Shown here one piece after another: positions 51,899 to 61,393 of a stretch of 64,000 bases of DNA. The notes beneath the pieces are model-generated. The model did not search any database and was not told the DNA's origin. It saw nothing but the letters and a program-made list of their open reading frames with translations. Within the stretch, counting starts at the first letter, position 1. Every line of letters begins with the position of its first letter. Both the position numbers and the translations under genes were made by a program. The DNA comes from Psychrobacillus sp042945595 (GTDB lineage Bacteria; Bacillota; Bacilli; Bacillales_A; Planococcaceae), in assembly GCF_042945595.1 (NCBI RefSeq), contig NZ_CP168493.1, positions 3,873,501 through 3,937,500 of the forward strand, in the 5' to 3' direction.

Positions 51899-52108
51899 TT
51901 ACTCAGTATCTCTTTGTATGATAAGTCTTTTCATCTTTTTTTCAAATTCTTTTCTTGGAATTAATACACTATGCTGACAGCCTTCACATTTTATACGAAT
52001 ATCCGCACCCATACGTATTATTTTCCACGCATTGGTCCCACAAGGATGCTGTTTTTTCATTTCTACAATATCATTCAATTGAAATTGTTTACTTTCCATT
52101 TCATTCAC
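51899..52108 (-). CDS. DUF951 small protein
   Basis: 69 residues with the family pattern 'DIVEMKKQHPCGTNAWKIIRMGADIRIKCEGC', which includes two Cys in a possible metal-binding or RNA-binding fold. It is short, conserved beside ychF across Bacillales (a YyzM-like gene in B. subtilis), and of unknown function. It lies 37 bp after the MscS-family gene. Confidence 0.85.
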   Translation of the reverse strand: MNEMESKQFQLNDIVEMKKQHPCGTNAWKIIRMGADIRIKCEGCQHSVLIPRKEFEKKMKRLIIQRDTE

Positions 52109-52145
52109 CTACTTATTCTTGACATTAGACTACAATCATTTCGGG

Positions 52146-52970
52146 TTATGGAATTTTAATGCCCTTTTGTTCAAGAAATTCTATTAAATCTCTTCGTATA
52201 TTTCTAGCAACTCCACTTTGTTGCATTGGTTTAGTTTCTGCAGCAATTCGAATAACTATTTCAGATGAACTAAAACTTTGTACACCTAGATAAGTTGGAG
52301 ACTTAATAAGTTCTTCATATTTAGTTGGCAAAGCTTGCAGAAATTTTTCTATACTCTTTTCTAATTCTTCCATGTTTGTTTCATAAGCAACACTTACATC
52401 TATTAATGCTTTCGAGTTATAAATAGAAAAATTAACAACTACAGAAATACTACCATTTGGAATAGTATGCAACTCACCTGTATAGCTCTTTAATTTTGTA
52501 GTCCTCAAACCAATTTCTTCTACTATTCCTGTAGCTGTACCAATTTGTACTTGGTCTCCTACAGCAAATTGATCCTCAAATACAATAAAAAAACCTGTAA
52601 TAATGTCTTTCACTAAACTTTGTGCACCAAAGCCTACAGCGAGACCTACAATTCCTGCACCTGCCAAAAGTCCAGTTACATTAATATCAAAAACAGATAA
52701 TATCGCTATAATAGCTGTAAAATATACGACATTTTTCAAAATATTTTGTAGCAACTTCATTAATGTAGTTTGCCTACGTTCAGAATACGCTAATGGACTT
52801 CTTTCTCTTACTAGAAAAACATGTTTAATTATCCTTTTTCCAAACCTTACAATAATAGACGATAAAATCAAAATTACTATTACTTTCAAGACTATCTCTC
52901 CAAGATTTATCCAAGTCTCTTCGTTTAATAACATTTTTTCTATATAAGGTATTGTAAAATCCTTTTTCAT
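52146..52970 (-). CDS. MscS-family mechanosensitive channel
   Basis: 274 residues: three membrane helices, the third with the Gly/Ala-rich pore pattern 'GLLAGAGIVGLAVGFGAQSLVKD' region near 95-118, then the beta domain ('FAVGDQVQIGTATGIVEEIGLRTTKL') and a C-terminal alpha/beta part. It opens on membrane tension to release solutes after osmotic down-shift. It is the standard neighbour near the origin in several Bacillales. Confidence 0.92.
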   Translation of the reverse strand: MKKDFTIPYIEKMLLNEETWINLGEIVLKVIVILILSSIIVRFGKRIIKHVFLVRERSPLAYSERRQTTLMKLLQNILKNVVYFTAIIAILSVFDINVTGLLAGAGIVGLAVGFGAQSLVKDIITGFFIVFEDQFAVGDQVQIGTATGIVEEIGLRTTKLKSYTGELHTIPNGSISVVVNFSIYNSKALIDVSVAYETNMEELEKSIEKFLQALPTKYEELIKSPTYLGVQSFSSSEIVIRIAAETKPMQQSGVARNIRRDLIEFLEQKGIKIP

Positions 52971-53048
52971 AACGTTCTTTTTGTCACCTCACTGAATAAA
53001 TAGTTTGTTATTTACATATACTGACTTAAAAAGAAAGCGAGTCTATAT

Positions 53049-53648
53049 ATGAATTCTCAAGCTGCAACTTTTAAAGAATCAACTACTATTAATTATAAAG
53101 AAACAGGTGTTGTTTGGCGCTTAAGTAACCATTTCTTAGAAAGTATCCCTTTTGACCATCCAAACTTGGTTTTTTGTTGTATTGGAACTGATCGTTCTAC
53201 GGGTGATGCACTTGGGCCAATGACTGGCTCCTTTTTAACTCAGCTTTCTTCTTTTCCTTTTCAAATTGTAGGGACACTCGATAATCCATTACACGCTCTA
53301 AATATCGAAGAAATTACGCAAGAATTAATTAACTCCCCTTCAAAACCATATATTATTGCTATCGACGCATGCTTAGGAAACTCAGGAAACATTGGCCAAA
53401 TTATAGTCCATCCAGGACCTCTATACCCTGGTAAAGCAGTAAAAAAGGAGTTATCACCAATAGGTGAGGTTTCCATTAAAGCAGTTGTAAATATTGGAGG
53501 CTTTATGGAATATAATGTTCTACAAAGCACTCGTTTAAACATTACATTTGAAATGGGTAAAGTTATTTCACGTTCTCTTCTTCTAGCTTGGCATCGATAT
53601 AATTTAAAAGTTATAAATAATAGTGACACCGATCGCAACCACAATTAA
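53049..53648 (+). CDS. yyaC: YyaC, spore-protease-like protein
   Basis: 199 residues of the YyaC family, which resembles the GPR germination protease fold: 'VFCCIGTDRSTGDALGP' near residue 45, 'AIDACLGNSGNIGQI' near 112 and 'VNIGGFMEYNVLQSTRL'. In B. subtilis the gene is expressed in sporulation. It is divergent from the mscS-family gene and overlaps the convergent DUF554 gene by 45 bp. No clear sigma-A promoter is seen, consistent with a sporulation sigma factor. Confidence 0.88.
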   Translation: MNSQAATFKESTTINYKETGVVWRLSNHFLESIPFDHPNLVFCCIGTDRSTGDALGPMTGSFLTQLSSFPFQIVGTLDNPLHALNIEEITQELINSPSKPYIIAIDACLGNSGNIGQIIVHPGPLYPGKAVKKELSPIGEVSIKAVVNIGGFMEYNVLQSTRLNITFEMGKVISRSLLLAWHRYNLKVINNSDTDRNHN

Positions 53649-54311
53649 GCTTGGTAGAAGATTAGCAACTCTTATTTTTGTTATACCTAGTAAATTCAAT
53701 CCGATTGCAATAATCATAATCCCTCCAGTAGCTGTCATCTCTTGAATAAATAAGTCAAGTGCAGCTGCTGGAATTAGTTTTGTAATTTGAGTTGCAAAAA
53801 GTGCGATCGCGCCTTGATAGACAGCTACAGGTATAGCAGATAAAATAACCCCTATTCCAAGTGTTGCCGATAGGATAATAGAAGTAAACCCATCAATAAT
53901 TCCTTTACTAATTAATAACTCATGATCATTTTGCAGTCCACTATTCAAAGCACCTAATACACCCATTGCGCCAATCACAAATATTAAAGTACCTGTAACA
54001 AATCCTTGGGCAATACTACCACCCTGTGATTCTTTAGAACCAAATTTTCGTTCTATATTATTTCCTAATCTATTTAACCACTTATCTAAGTCGATCCATT
54101 CTCCGATGACTGCTCCAAATACTAAACAAATAATAACCAACACAAAATTATTACTTTTCAAACCCATTTGGATACCTAAAACTATGACCGCAATTCCTAT
54201 CGCATTCATCACTGTTTGTTTCATATTTTCAGGAATATTCTTTAGAAATCTTCCAATGATCGAACCTATGATTATTAATATTGCATTTACAAGCGTACCT
54301 AGTAAAACCAT
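53604..54311 (-). CDS. DUF554 membrane protein
   Basis: 235 residues with about seven helices, matching the DUF554 family (YdfK-like; 'GTLVNAILIIIGSIIGRFLK' start, 'GAMGVLGALNSGLQNDHELL' near 113). Proposed to be a transporter, but the substrate is not established. Its end overlaps convergent yyaC by 45 bp. It precedes spo0J's terminator region in the conserved order. Confidence 0.85.
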   Translation of the reverse strand: MVLLGTLVNAILIIIGSIIGRFLKNIPENMKQTVMNAIGIAVIVLGIQMGLKSNNFVLVIICLVFGAVIGEWIDLDKWLNRLGNNIERKFGSKESQGGSIAQGFVTGTLIFVIGAMGVLGALNSGLQNDHELLISKGIIDGFTSIILSATLGIGVILSAIPVAVYQGAIALFATQITKLIPAAALDLFIQEMTATGGIMIIAIGLNLLGITKIRVANLLPSLIVVAIGVTIIYNF

Positions 54312-54411
54312 ACTTATTCCTCATTTCACTATAAAAATGAAAGAGCTTGTTCTCTTTAAAGTAAAGACTAAAAAGCTAATCATTCTTTTATTACTTACTT
54401 CTATCTAAAAA

Positions 54412-54449
54412 TTCAACCTATTTCTAGAAACAACTAGAAATAGGTTGCT
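54412..54449 (-). terminator. Terminator of soj-spo0J
   Basis: A perfect 14-bp stem CAACCTATTTCTAG/CTAGAAATAGGTTG directly after the spo0J stop, followed on the minus strand by AATTTTTAG. Confidence 0.85.
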
Positions 54450-55289
54450 TTAGTCTTCTAATAATTGTAGTATTCTTTCTAAGTCGTCATCGGAATAAAA
54501 TTCGATTTCTATTTTACCTTTATTTTTGCTTTTAGTAATAGAAACTGAAGTTCCAAATATCTCTCTTAACTCTGTTTCCTTTTCTACAGTAAATATATCT
54601 TTTTTTTCTTCTTTTATTGTTTCACGTGGAACATTATCATTTAAACGTTGCACCAATGCCTCTAATTGACGAACATTTAAATTTTCTTTTAAAGTTTTCA
54701 ACATTATTAACGGTATATTCTTTTTCTTTTTTAAACCAAGCAAAGCCTTGCCATGTCCCATGGATAGTTCACCATTAGAAATAGCATTTCTAACTTCGGC
54801 CGGAAGAGATAATAATCTTAAGTGATTTGCGATATGTGGGCGACTTTTACCTAATCTAAATGCAAGTTGTTCCTGCGTTAAATTTAAATTTTCCATTAGA
54901 TTTTGATAAGCTTCCGCTTCCTCTATTGCCGTCAGATCTTCTCTTTGGAGATTTTCTAAAATCGCAATTTCCATCATTTGCTGATCGTTTAATTCACGAA
55001 CTACTGCAGGTATTTCTTCTAAACCAGCAAGTCCGGAGGCTCTAAATCGTCTTTCCCCTACAACAATTTCATATTTAGAACCTTTTTTTCTAACAATAAT
55101 TGGTTGCAATACGCCATGTTCTTTTATTGATTCTGATAAATCTGCCATTGCCTCCTCATCAAATACTTTTCTAGGCTGAAATGGATTTGGTTTAATCTTT
55201 ACTAAATCAATCTTTTCAACTTTTTCTAAATGATTAAAATCTTCTCCCGGAAACAATGCATTAAGTCCTTTACCCAATCCTTTAGCCAT
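54450..55289 (-). CDS. spo0J: Chromosome-partitioning protein Spo0J (ParB)
   Basis: 279 residues: N-terminal CTPase domain with 'NPFQPRK' and 'GERRFRASGLAGL', central helix-turn-helix ('LTQEQLAFRLGKSRPHIANHLR') and C-terminal dimer domain. It loads at parS, slides as a CTP-dependent clamp and recruits condensin to organise the origin. A perfect parS (54618) lies in its own coding sequence, as in B. subtilis. It overlaps soj by 8 bp. Confidence 0.97.
   Translation of the reverse strand: MAKGLGKGLNALFPGEDFNHLEKVEKIDLVKIKPNPFQPRKVFDEEAMADLSESIKEHGVLQPIIVRKKGSKYEIVVGERRFRASGLAGLEEIPAVVRELNDQQMMEIAILENLQREDLTAIEEAEAYQNLMENLNLTQEQLAFRLGKSRPHIANHLRLLSLPAEVRNAISNGELSMGHGKALLGLKKKKNIPLIMLKTLKENLNVRQLEALVQRLNDNVPRETIKEEKKDIFTVEKETELREIFGTSVSITKSKNKGKIEIEFYSDDDLERILQLLED
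54618..54633. promoter_or_regulatory. parS site inside spo0J
   Basis: TGTTTCACGTGGAACA, a perfect fit to the Bacillus parS consensus TGTTNCACGTGRAACA. It lies in codons of spo0J, as in B. subtilis. Confidence 0.95.
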
Positions 55290-56043
55290 TACGAATCACT
55301 TCCTTCGCTAAATCTAAGTAAACCTCTGCTCCTCTGGACTTTGGATCATAAATAATAATTGGTTCACCGTGACTTGGTGCCTCACTTAAACGAACATTTC
55401 TAGGAATAATCGTCTTGTATACTTTTTCTTGAAAATACTTCTTAACTTCTTCTATTACTTGAATACCTAAATTAGTACGAGCATCAAACATTGTCAAAAG
55501 AACTCCATCAATCTCTAAGTTTTTATTTAAATGTTTTTGTACAAGTCTAATTGTACTTAACAGCTGACTAAGACCTTCTAATGCATAAAACTCACATTGT
55601 ACTGGAATAATAATAGCATCAGATGCAGTTAAAGAGTTTATCGTTAATAATCCTAACGAAGGTGGACAATCAATGATTATATATTCATATTTATCCTTTA
55701 CTTCTAAAAGTGCCCGTTTTAATCTTACTTCTCTTGAAATAGTAGAAACAAGTTCTATTTCAGCACCCGCCAATGAAATAGTTGCAGGAACAATATATAA
55801 ATTTTCAACTTTTGTTTCTTGAATTGTTTCTAATACGTTTACATCATCTATTAATACATCATATATACATTGATTTACTTCGCCTTTATTTACACCTACT
55901 CCACTTGAAGCATTTCCTTGTGGATCAATATCAACAAGTAATACCTTTTTGCCTAAATATGCAAGGCAGGCACTTAGGTTTACCGATGTAGTTGTCTTTC
56001 CTACACCACCTTTTTGGTTAGCTATTGCAATAATTCTCCCCAC
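55282..56043 (-). CDS. soj: Chromosome-partitioning ATPase Soj (ParA)
   Basis: 253 residues with the deviant Walker A 'NQKGGVGKTTTSVNL' near residue 9 and 'IIIDCPPSLGLLT' near 120. It is a dimerising ATPase that binds DNA, is regulated by Spo0J, and controls DnaA and origin segregation. Upstream of spo0J, overlapping by 8 bp. Confidence 0.97.
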   Translation of the reverse strand: MGRIIAIANQKGGVGKTTTSVNLSACLAYLGKKVLLVDIDPQGNASSGVGVNKGEVNQCIYDVLIDDVNVLETIQETKVENLYIVPATISLAGAEIELVSTISREVRLKRALLEVKDKYEYIIIDCPPSLGLLTINSLTASDAIIIPVQCEFYALEGLSQLLSTIRLVQKHLNKNLEIDGVLLTMFDARTNLGIQVIEEVKKYFQEKVYKTIIPRNVRLSEAPSHGEPIIIYDPKSRGAEVYLDLAKEVIRNG

Positions 56044-56128
56044 TCTTGCACCTTCTATCTTTTGTATTTATCTGACTCTATTTCATTCTACCAAATTTTC
56101 AAAGAAATTTGGGTGTTATTCTTGTAAC

Positions 56129-56161
56129 AAAAAAAAAACTCTCACAAATATTTGTGAGAGT
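56129..56161 (-). terminator. Terminator of noc
   Basis: A 24-bp perfect palindrome ACTCTCACAAAT/ATTTGTGAGAGT is followed on the minus strand by about ten Ts, 19 bp after the noc stop. Confidence 0.9.
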
Positions 56162-56180
56162 ATGAATAAGAATAAATATA

Positions 56181-57053
56181 TTATGATTTCTTTTTAGGGA
56201 TTTTTACTGTAATTTTATAAAATTCTTCTGTGTCTTCTTCTTCAGTTTTAATATTTATTCCACTTTTAGTTACCATGGATAAAGAGTGCTTGATCGTATT
56301 TAACGCAATTCGAACATCTTTACTAACGGCTTTTCGTTTAGGCTTAGCTAATTTTTTATCTTCTTTGCTCGGAGGATTTAGTAATTCATCTACTTTTTCT
56401 TCCAGTTGCTTTACATTCCAATGTTTTTCTTTAGTCATGTTCATTAACTGAATTTGAACATTTTTTTCCTTTATTTGCATTAAAGAACGTGCGTGTCGTT
56501 CGGATAATTCTTTTTTCATAATTGCTTCTTGAATTTCTACTGGCAACTTTAATAATCTCAGTTTATTAGCAACTGTAGATTGTCCTTTTCCCAGACGTTG
56601 AGCCAATGCTTCTTGGGTTAATTCATGTAATTTCAATAATTTTTGATATGCTACTGCTTCCTCTATTGCAGTTAACTCTTCGCGTTGTAAGTTCTCTATT
56701 AATGCAATAGAAGCTGTTTCTTTATCACTTAAATTACGAATTATTGCTGGCACCTCAGCCCATTGTAATTTAGACATTGCTCTAAATCTACGTTCCCCAG
56801 CAATAATTTCATATCTATCGTCATCCATCTTTCGAATAACAATTGGTTGAATAACACCATGAGTATGGATTGTACGCGCTAATTCTTCTATTTTACCATC
56901 ATCAAATACAGTTCTAGGTTGATACCTATTTGGTACGATTTTATCAATTGCAACATTTACAACTTCCTCTAAATGATTTTGTGTTGGTTCCACAATTTCA
57001 TCTTGTCCTTGCTTTTCGGAACTTCCAAAAAAACGTGAAAAAGGACTTTTCAT
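56181..57053 (-). CDS. noc: Nucleoid occlusion protein Noc
   Basis: 290 residues, ParB-like, with an N-terminal amphipathic stretch ('MKSPFSRFFGSSEKQGQ') that binds membrane in Noc, then 'PNRYQPRTVFDD', 'GERRFRAMSKLQWAEVPAI' and the helix-turn-helix 'LTQEALAQRLGKGQSTVANKLRLL'. The N-terminal helix and position next to rsmG distinguish it from Spo0J. It binds NBS sites and stops FtsZ assembly over the nucleoid. Near-NBS sequences are seen at 36902 and 39460. Confidence 0.95.
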   Translation of the reverse strand: MKSPFSRFFGSSEKQGQDEIVEPTQNHLEEVVNVAIDKIVPNRYQPRTVFDDGKIEELARTIHTHGVIQPIVIRKMDDDRYEIIAGERRFRAMSKLQWAEVPAIIRNLSDKETASIALIENLQREELTAIEEAVAYQKLLKLHELTQEALAQRLGKGQSTVANKLRLLKLPVEIQEAIMKKELSERHARSLMQIKEKNVQIQLMNMTKEKHWNVKQLEEKVDELLNPPSKEDKKLAKPKRKAVSKDVRIALNTIKHSLSMVTKSGINIKTEEEDTEEFYKITVKIPKKKS

Positions 57054-57120
57054 CTCTCAAGCACCACCTTTTCGAAACTCTTTACACTAAATATTCACGA
57101 TAAAATTACAATACTATAAA

Positions 57121-57136
57121 TGTTTCACGTGGAACG
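57121..57136. promoter_or_regulatory. parS-like site between noc and rsmG
   Basis: TGTTTCACGTGGAACG matches the parS consensus except at the last base. It lies in the noc-rsmG gap, a position where B. subtilis also has a parS near noc. Confidence 0.85.
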
Positions 57137-57143
57137 TTCCTCA

Positions 57144-57860
57144 TTAAATAATAGGTGTTTTGTTTGGAATACCAGGTTTTCGAGGGTATCTTTTCGGTGT
57201 GCTCTTTGTTTTAGAAAAGACATACAACATTCTTTCACTATCTTCTACTGGTAAAAGAAAGGAATACTCTGCACTTTTTTCTGAACCTAATATTTGAAGA
57301 GCTTTATTTGCATCTTTTAGTTCATCTAATGCACTTGCTGCTTTCATTGCTATAAAACGACCACCTATTTTAACTAGTGGTACACATAGTTCAGCAAGGA
57401 CGGACAGCCTTGCAACTGCTCTCGCTGTAACAATATCATACTTTTCTCTATATTCAGCATTTTGTCCGAATTCCTCTGCACGTGCATGGACAAAATTCAC
57501 ATTTGACAATTGTAATTCCTTGCTAAGGTGTGTTAAAAATTGAATTCTTTTATTTAAAGAATCCACTATAGTAACCTTTAAATCGGGATAACAGATCTTT
57601 AAAGGAATACTAGGAAAACCAGCTCCAGCCCCTACATCACACACGGAGTACGAGCCAGTAAAGTCTTCATAAAAAGAAGCACTAATAGAATCAAAAAAAT
57701 GTTTTAAATATACAGAAGGTTCATCTGTAATTGCGGTTAAATTCATTTTTTCATTCCATTCAACAAGTAATTCGAAATATCTTTTAAATTGCTGTACTTG
57801 TTTAGTATTTAGTTCAATTCCTTTTTCATGAAGGGCTTGAATGAATTGTTCTTCGTTCAT
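57144..57860 (-). CDS. rsmG: 16S rRNA (guanine-527-N7)-methyltransferase
   Basis: 238 residues with the SAM motif 'VCDVGAGAGFPSIPLKI' near 68 and 'VTARAVARLSVL' near 140. It methylates G527 of 16S rRNA; loss gives low-level streptomycin resistance. It follows mnmG and precedes noc in the conserved order. Confidence 0.96.
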   Translation of the reverse strand: MNEEQFIQALHEKGIELNTKQVQQFKRYFELLVEWNEKMNLTAITDEPSVYLKHFFDSISASFYEDFTGSYSVCDVGAGAGFPSIPLKICYPDLKVTIVDSLNKRIQFLTHLSKELQLSNVNFVHARAEEFGQNAEYREKYDIVTARAVARLSVLAELCVPLVKIGGRFIAMKAASALDELKDANKALQILGSEKSAEYSFLLPVEDSERMLYVFSKTKSTPKRYPRKPGIPNKTPII

Positions 57861-57883
57861 GTAGTTCTCCTTATCAATTTAGA

Positions 57884-59773
57884 CTACCCAGTAATTTTCG
57901 CAATTTTTCCCTGTTCAATATAAATAAGTAAAATTGAAATATCCGCTGGATTTACTCCTGAGATTCTAGATGCCTGTGCAATAGACAATGGTCTAACTTG
58001 CTTCAATTTTTGTTTAGCTTCTGTTGCTAATCCCGAAATTGCATCATAATCAATTTGATCAGGAATCTTTTTGTTTTCCATTTTTTTAAGTTTTTCTACT
58101 TGCTGCAGAGACTTTTCAATATATCCTTCATATTTCACTTGGATTTCCACTTGTTCTTTCTCTTCAAATGACAATTCCAATTCTGTTGGTGCGAGTACGG
58201 CAACTAAATCGTAGTTCATTTCTGTCCGTTTCAGTAAATCTACTGCGCGGATACCATCTTTTAATTCGCTTCCTTCCACACTGCGAATTAAAGCTTGAGT
58301 TGCCTCATTTGGTTTAATCATCAATGTGCGCAAACGTTGTAATTCATTTTCAATTCGTTGCTTTTTCCCTAAAAATCTTTCATAGCGCTCTTTGGAAACA
58401 AGTCCTATTTCATATCCCATTTCCAGAAGGCGTAAATCAGCATTGTCATGACGTAATAACAAACGATATTCCGCACGAGATGTTAATAAACGATAAGGCT
58501 CATTTGTCCCTTTTGTGACTAAATCATCTATCAATACTCCAATGTAAGCATCCGATCTACTTAACACTTTCTCTTCTTTTTTGAGTACTCTTAATGCTGC
58601 ATTAATTCCGGCCATTAAACCTTGACCTGCAGCTTCTTCATAACCAGAAGTTCCATTAATTTGTCCTGCAGTATACAAATTTTTAATTTTTTTTGTTTCA
58701 AGTGTTGGCCAAAGTTGTGTTGGAACCATTGCGTCGTATTCAATTGCGTAGCCTGCACGCATCATCTCTGCTTTTTCAAGACCTGGAACAGAAGCAATTA
58801 GGCGACGTTGTATATGCTCTGGAAGACTAGTTGAAAGTCCTTGGACATATACTTCTCGTGTATTTCTACCTTCAGGCTCTAAAAATATTTGATGTCTTGG
58901 TTTATCACTAAAGCGAACTATTTTATCTTCAATTGAAGGACAGTATCTTGGTCCAGTACCTTTAATCATACCTGAATACATTGGAGATAAGTGTAAATTT
59001 TCGTTAATAATTTGATGGGTCATTTCCGTTGTATATGTCAACCAGCATGGTAATTGATCCATAATAAACTCCGTAGTATCGAAACTGAAAGCTCTTGGAA
59101 CATCATCTCCAGGTTGGATTTCTGTTTTACTATAATCTACTGTTTTACTATTTACACGAGGAGGTGTTCCTGTTTTAAAACGAACTAAATCGAAACCTAA
59201 ATTACGAATACTATCCGCTAATTTTATAGAAGGTTGTTGGTTATTTGGACCACTTGAATATTTCAAATCTCCAATTATTATTTCACCGCGTAAAAAAGTA
59301 CCCGTCGTAATAACAACTGTTTCAGCTCTATAAATAGCACCTACTTGTGTGACAAGCCCGATAATTTTTTCATCTTCCACGAGTAATTCCTCTACTACCG
59401 CCTGATGAATAGTTAAATTTTCTTGCTCTTCTAATAGTCGTTTCATTTCATTTTGATACAGTACTTTATCTGCTTGCGCGCGAAGTGCTCGAACAGCAGG
59501 TCCTTTTCCGGTGTTTAACATTCTCATTTGAATATGTGTTTTATCTATTACTTTTCCCATGGCACCGCCTAATGCGTCAATTTCACGCACAACAATTCCT
59601 TTAGCTGGCCCTCCGATGGATGGATTACACGGCATAAATGCAATCATATCAAGATTAATTGTTAAGACAAGGGTTTTTGCGCCCATTTTAGCTGATGCTA
59701 ATGCCGCTTCCACACCTGCATGTCCTGCTCCAACAATAATCACATCGAACTTGCCTGCTTCAAAGTTTGGCAT
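57884..59773 (-). CDS. mnmG: tRNA uridine-5-carboxymethylaminomethyl modification enzyme MnmG
   Basis: 629 residues. FAD site 'DVIIVGAGHAGVEAA' near residue 10, 'CNPSIGGPAKGIVVREIDALGG' near 50, and the C-terminal helical domain ending 'GVNPADISILLIYIEQ'. With MnmE it modifies the wobble U34 of several tRNAs. It is 22 bp downstream of mnmE. Confidence 0.97.
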   Translation of the reverse strand: MPNFEAGKFDVIIVGAGHAGVEAALASAKMGAKTLVLTINLDMIAFMPCNPSIGGPAKGIVVREIDALGGAMGKVIDKTHIQMRMLNTGKGPAVRALRAQADKVLYQNEMKRLLEEQENLTIHQAVVEELLVEDEKIIGLVTQVGAIYRAETVVITTGTFLRGEIIIGDLKYSSGPNNQQPSIKLADSIRNLGFDLVRFKTGTPPRVNSKTVDYSKTEIQPGDDVPRAFSFDTTEFIMDQLPCWLTYTTEMTHQIINENLHLSPMYSGMIKGTGPRYCPSIEDKIVRFSDKPRHQIFLEPEGRNTREVYVQGLSTSLPEHIQRRLIASVPGLEKAEMMRAGYAIEYDAMVPTQLWPTLETKKIKNLYTAGQINGTSGYEEAAGQGLMAGINAALRVLKKEEKVLSRSDAYIGVLIDDLVTKGTNEPYRLLTSRAEYRLLLRHDNADLRLLEMGYEIGLVSKERYERFLGKKQRIENELQRLRTLMIKPNEATQALIRSVEGSELKDGIRAVDLLKRTEMNYDLVAVLAPTELELSFEEKEQVEIQVKYEGYIEKSLQQVEKLKKMENKKIPDQIDYDAISGLATEAKQKLKQVRPLSIAQASRISGVNPADISILLIYIEQGKIAKITG

Positions 59774-59795
59774 GTTCGTAACTTCCTCTCATTTT

Positions 59796-61181
59796 TTATT
59801 TCCCTAAACAAAATTGTGAAAATAACTGATCAATTAAGCTTTCTTCTACTGAATCCCCAATTATTTCACCTAATATTTCCCAAGTCCTTGTTACATCTAT
59901 TTGAATCATATCTACAGGTACATCATTATGCGCTGCTTCTATGGCATCTGTTACGGTTGCTTTTGCTACATGTAACAAAGAAATATGTCGTGCATTTGAA
60001 ACATAAGTTAAATCGGATGCCTCAATAGAGCCCTCGAAAAATAAAGAAGCAATTGCCTCTTCTAATTCAGTTACCCCTTCTTCCTGTAATAAAGAAGTTG
60101 TCACTATTCGCTTATCTCCAGCTAAATATTTTACTTCATCTAAATCAATTTCGGTAAGTAAATCTGTTTTATTCACAATCACAATGCAATCCATACTTTC
60201 AATTGCTTCAAATAATCTATAGTCTTCTTCCGTTAAGGATTCAGCATTATTTAAAACTAGTAGAATAAGGTCGGCTTCATTTAGTACTTGCCTAGACTTT
60301 TCTACCCCAATTCGTTCCACAATATCTTCTGTTTCACGAATACCAGCAGTATCTACTAATTTTAAAGGAACTCCACGTACATTTACATACTCTTCTATAA
60401 TATCTCTAGTTGTTCCTGCTATATCTGTAACAATTGCTTTATTTTCTTGAATTAAACTATTTAACAGAGATGATTTACCTACATTAGGTCTTCCAATAAT
60501 AGCAGTTGAAAGTCCTTCCCGCAAAATCTTTCCTTGAGATGAAGTAAGCAATAATTTCTCAATTTCTTCTCTAACCCATGTACATTTATCAATCATCATA
60601 GGGAGAGTCATTTCTTCTACATCATCATATTCAGGATAATCAATATTCACTTCTACTTGTGCTAATGTTTCTAGTAGTGCTTGCCTCAATGTTTTAATAA
60701 GCCTAGATAATCGCCCATCCATCTGTCCTAACGCAACATTCATCGCTTTATCTGTTTTTGCTCTAATTAAATCCATGACAGCTTCCGCTTGTGATAAATC
60801 AATTCTCCCATTTAAAAAGGCACGTTTTGTAAACTCACCAGGCTCTGCAAGACGCGCTCCATGGATTAAAACTAATTGTAGAACGCGATTAACTGAGACT
60901 AGTCCTCCATGGCAATTAATTTCTACAACGTCTTCTCTTGTAAAGGTTTTAGGACCTTTCATAAGGGATAACATTACTTCTTCTACAACTGCATCCAATC
61001 TAGGATCGACTAAATGTCCATAATGAATCGTATGTGATGCTTGACTCTGCAAATCTTTTCCGTTTGGTGAACGAAAAATTTTATTTGCTATTAATATTGC
61101 ATTAGGTCCACTAAGTCTGACTATAGCAATAGCACCTTCTCCAAGTGGAGTTGAAATAGCAGCTATTGTATCGAATTCCAC
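59796..61181 (-). CDS. mnmE: tRNA modification GTPase MnmE
   Basis: 461 residues: N-terminal folate-binding domain, helical domain, and inserted G domain with 'GRPNVGKSSLLNSL' (about 228), 'DTAGIRETED' and 'NKTD'. The C-terminus 'FCLGK' has the invariant CxGK motif. It works with MnmG on U34 of tRNA. Start GTG at 61181 with AGGAGGTGG upstream. Upstream DNA has DnaA boxes. Confidence 0.97.
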   Translation of the reverse strand: MEFDTIAAISTPLGEGAIAIVRLSGPNAILIANKIFRSPNGKDLQSQASHTIHYGHLVDPRLDAVVEEVMLSLMKGPKTFTREDVVEINCHGGLVSVNRVLQLVLIHGARLAEPGEFTKRAFLNGRIDLSQAEAVMDLIRAKTDKAMNVALGQMDGRLSRLIKTLRQALLETLAQVEVNIDYPEYDDVEEMTLPMMIDKCTWVREEIEKLLLTSSQGKILREGLSTAIIGRPNVGKSSLLNSLIQENKAIVTDIAGTTRDIIEEYVNVRGVPLKLVDTAGIRETEDIVERIGVEKSRQVLNEADLILLVLNNAESLTEEDYRLFEAIESMDCIVIVNKTDLLTEIDLDEVKYLAGDKRIVTTSLLQEEGVTELEEAIASLFFEGSIEASDLTYVSNARHISLLHVAKATVTDAIEAAHNDVPVDMIQIDVTRTWEILGEIIGDSVEESLIDQLFSQFCLGK

Positions 61182-61349
61182 AAGCGTCCACCTCCTTACA
61201 AATAGTTACTTATCCACATGTGAATAAGTTAAACGAACATGACTATCTAACATATAACAATAACACAAATTGATCTAAATCAGAAGTACAGAAGATTTTA
61301 TTTCTGTGAATAAAAGTTATCAACAACTTCGAAATCTAACTCTCCATAA
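61182..61349. promoter_or_regulatory. DnaA boxes between mnmE and jag
   Basis: Three perfect TTATNCACA boxes: 61210 (plus strand), 61219 and 61305 (minus strand). A near match TTATCAACA lies close by. They are about 2.8 kb from the dnaA end of the window. The first two face each other with no gap. Confidence 0.7.
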
Positions 61350-61388
61350 GAAAAACGGATTTTAACTTATAAAAAGCTAAAATCCGTT
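61350..61388 (-). terminator. Terminator of the rpmH-jag operon
   Basis: On the minus strand AACGGATTTTA/TAAAATCCGTT with a 13-nt loop is followed by TTTTTC, just after the jag stop. Confidence 0.87.
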
Positions 61389-61393
61389 CAGCA

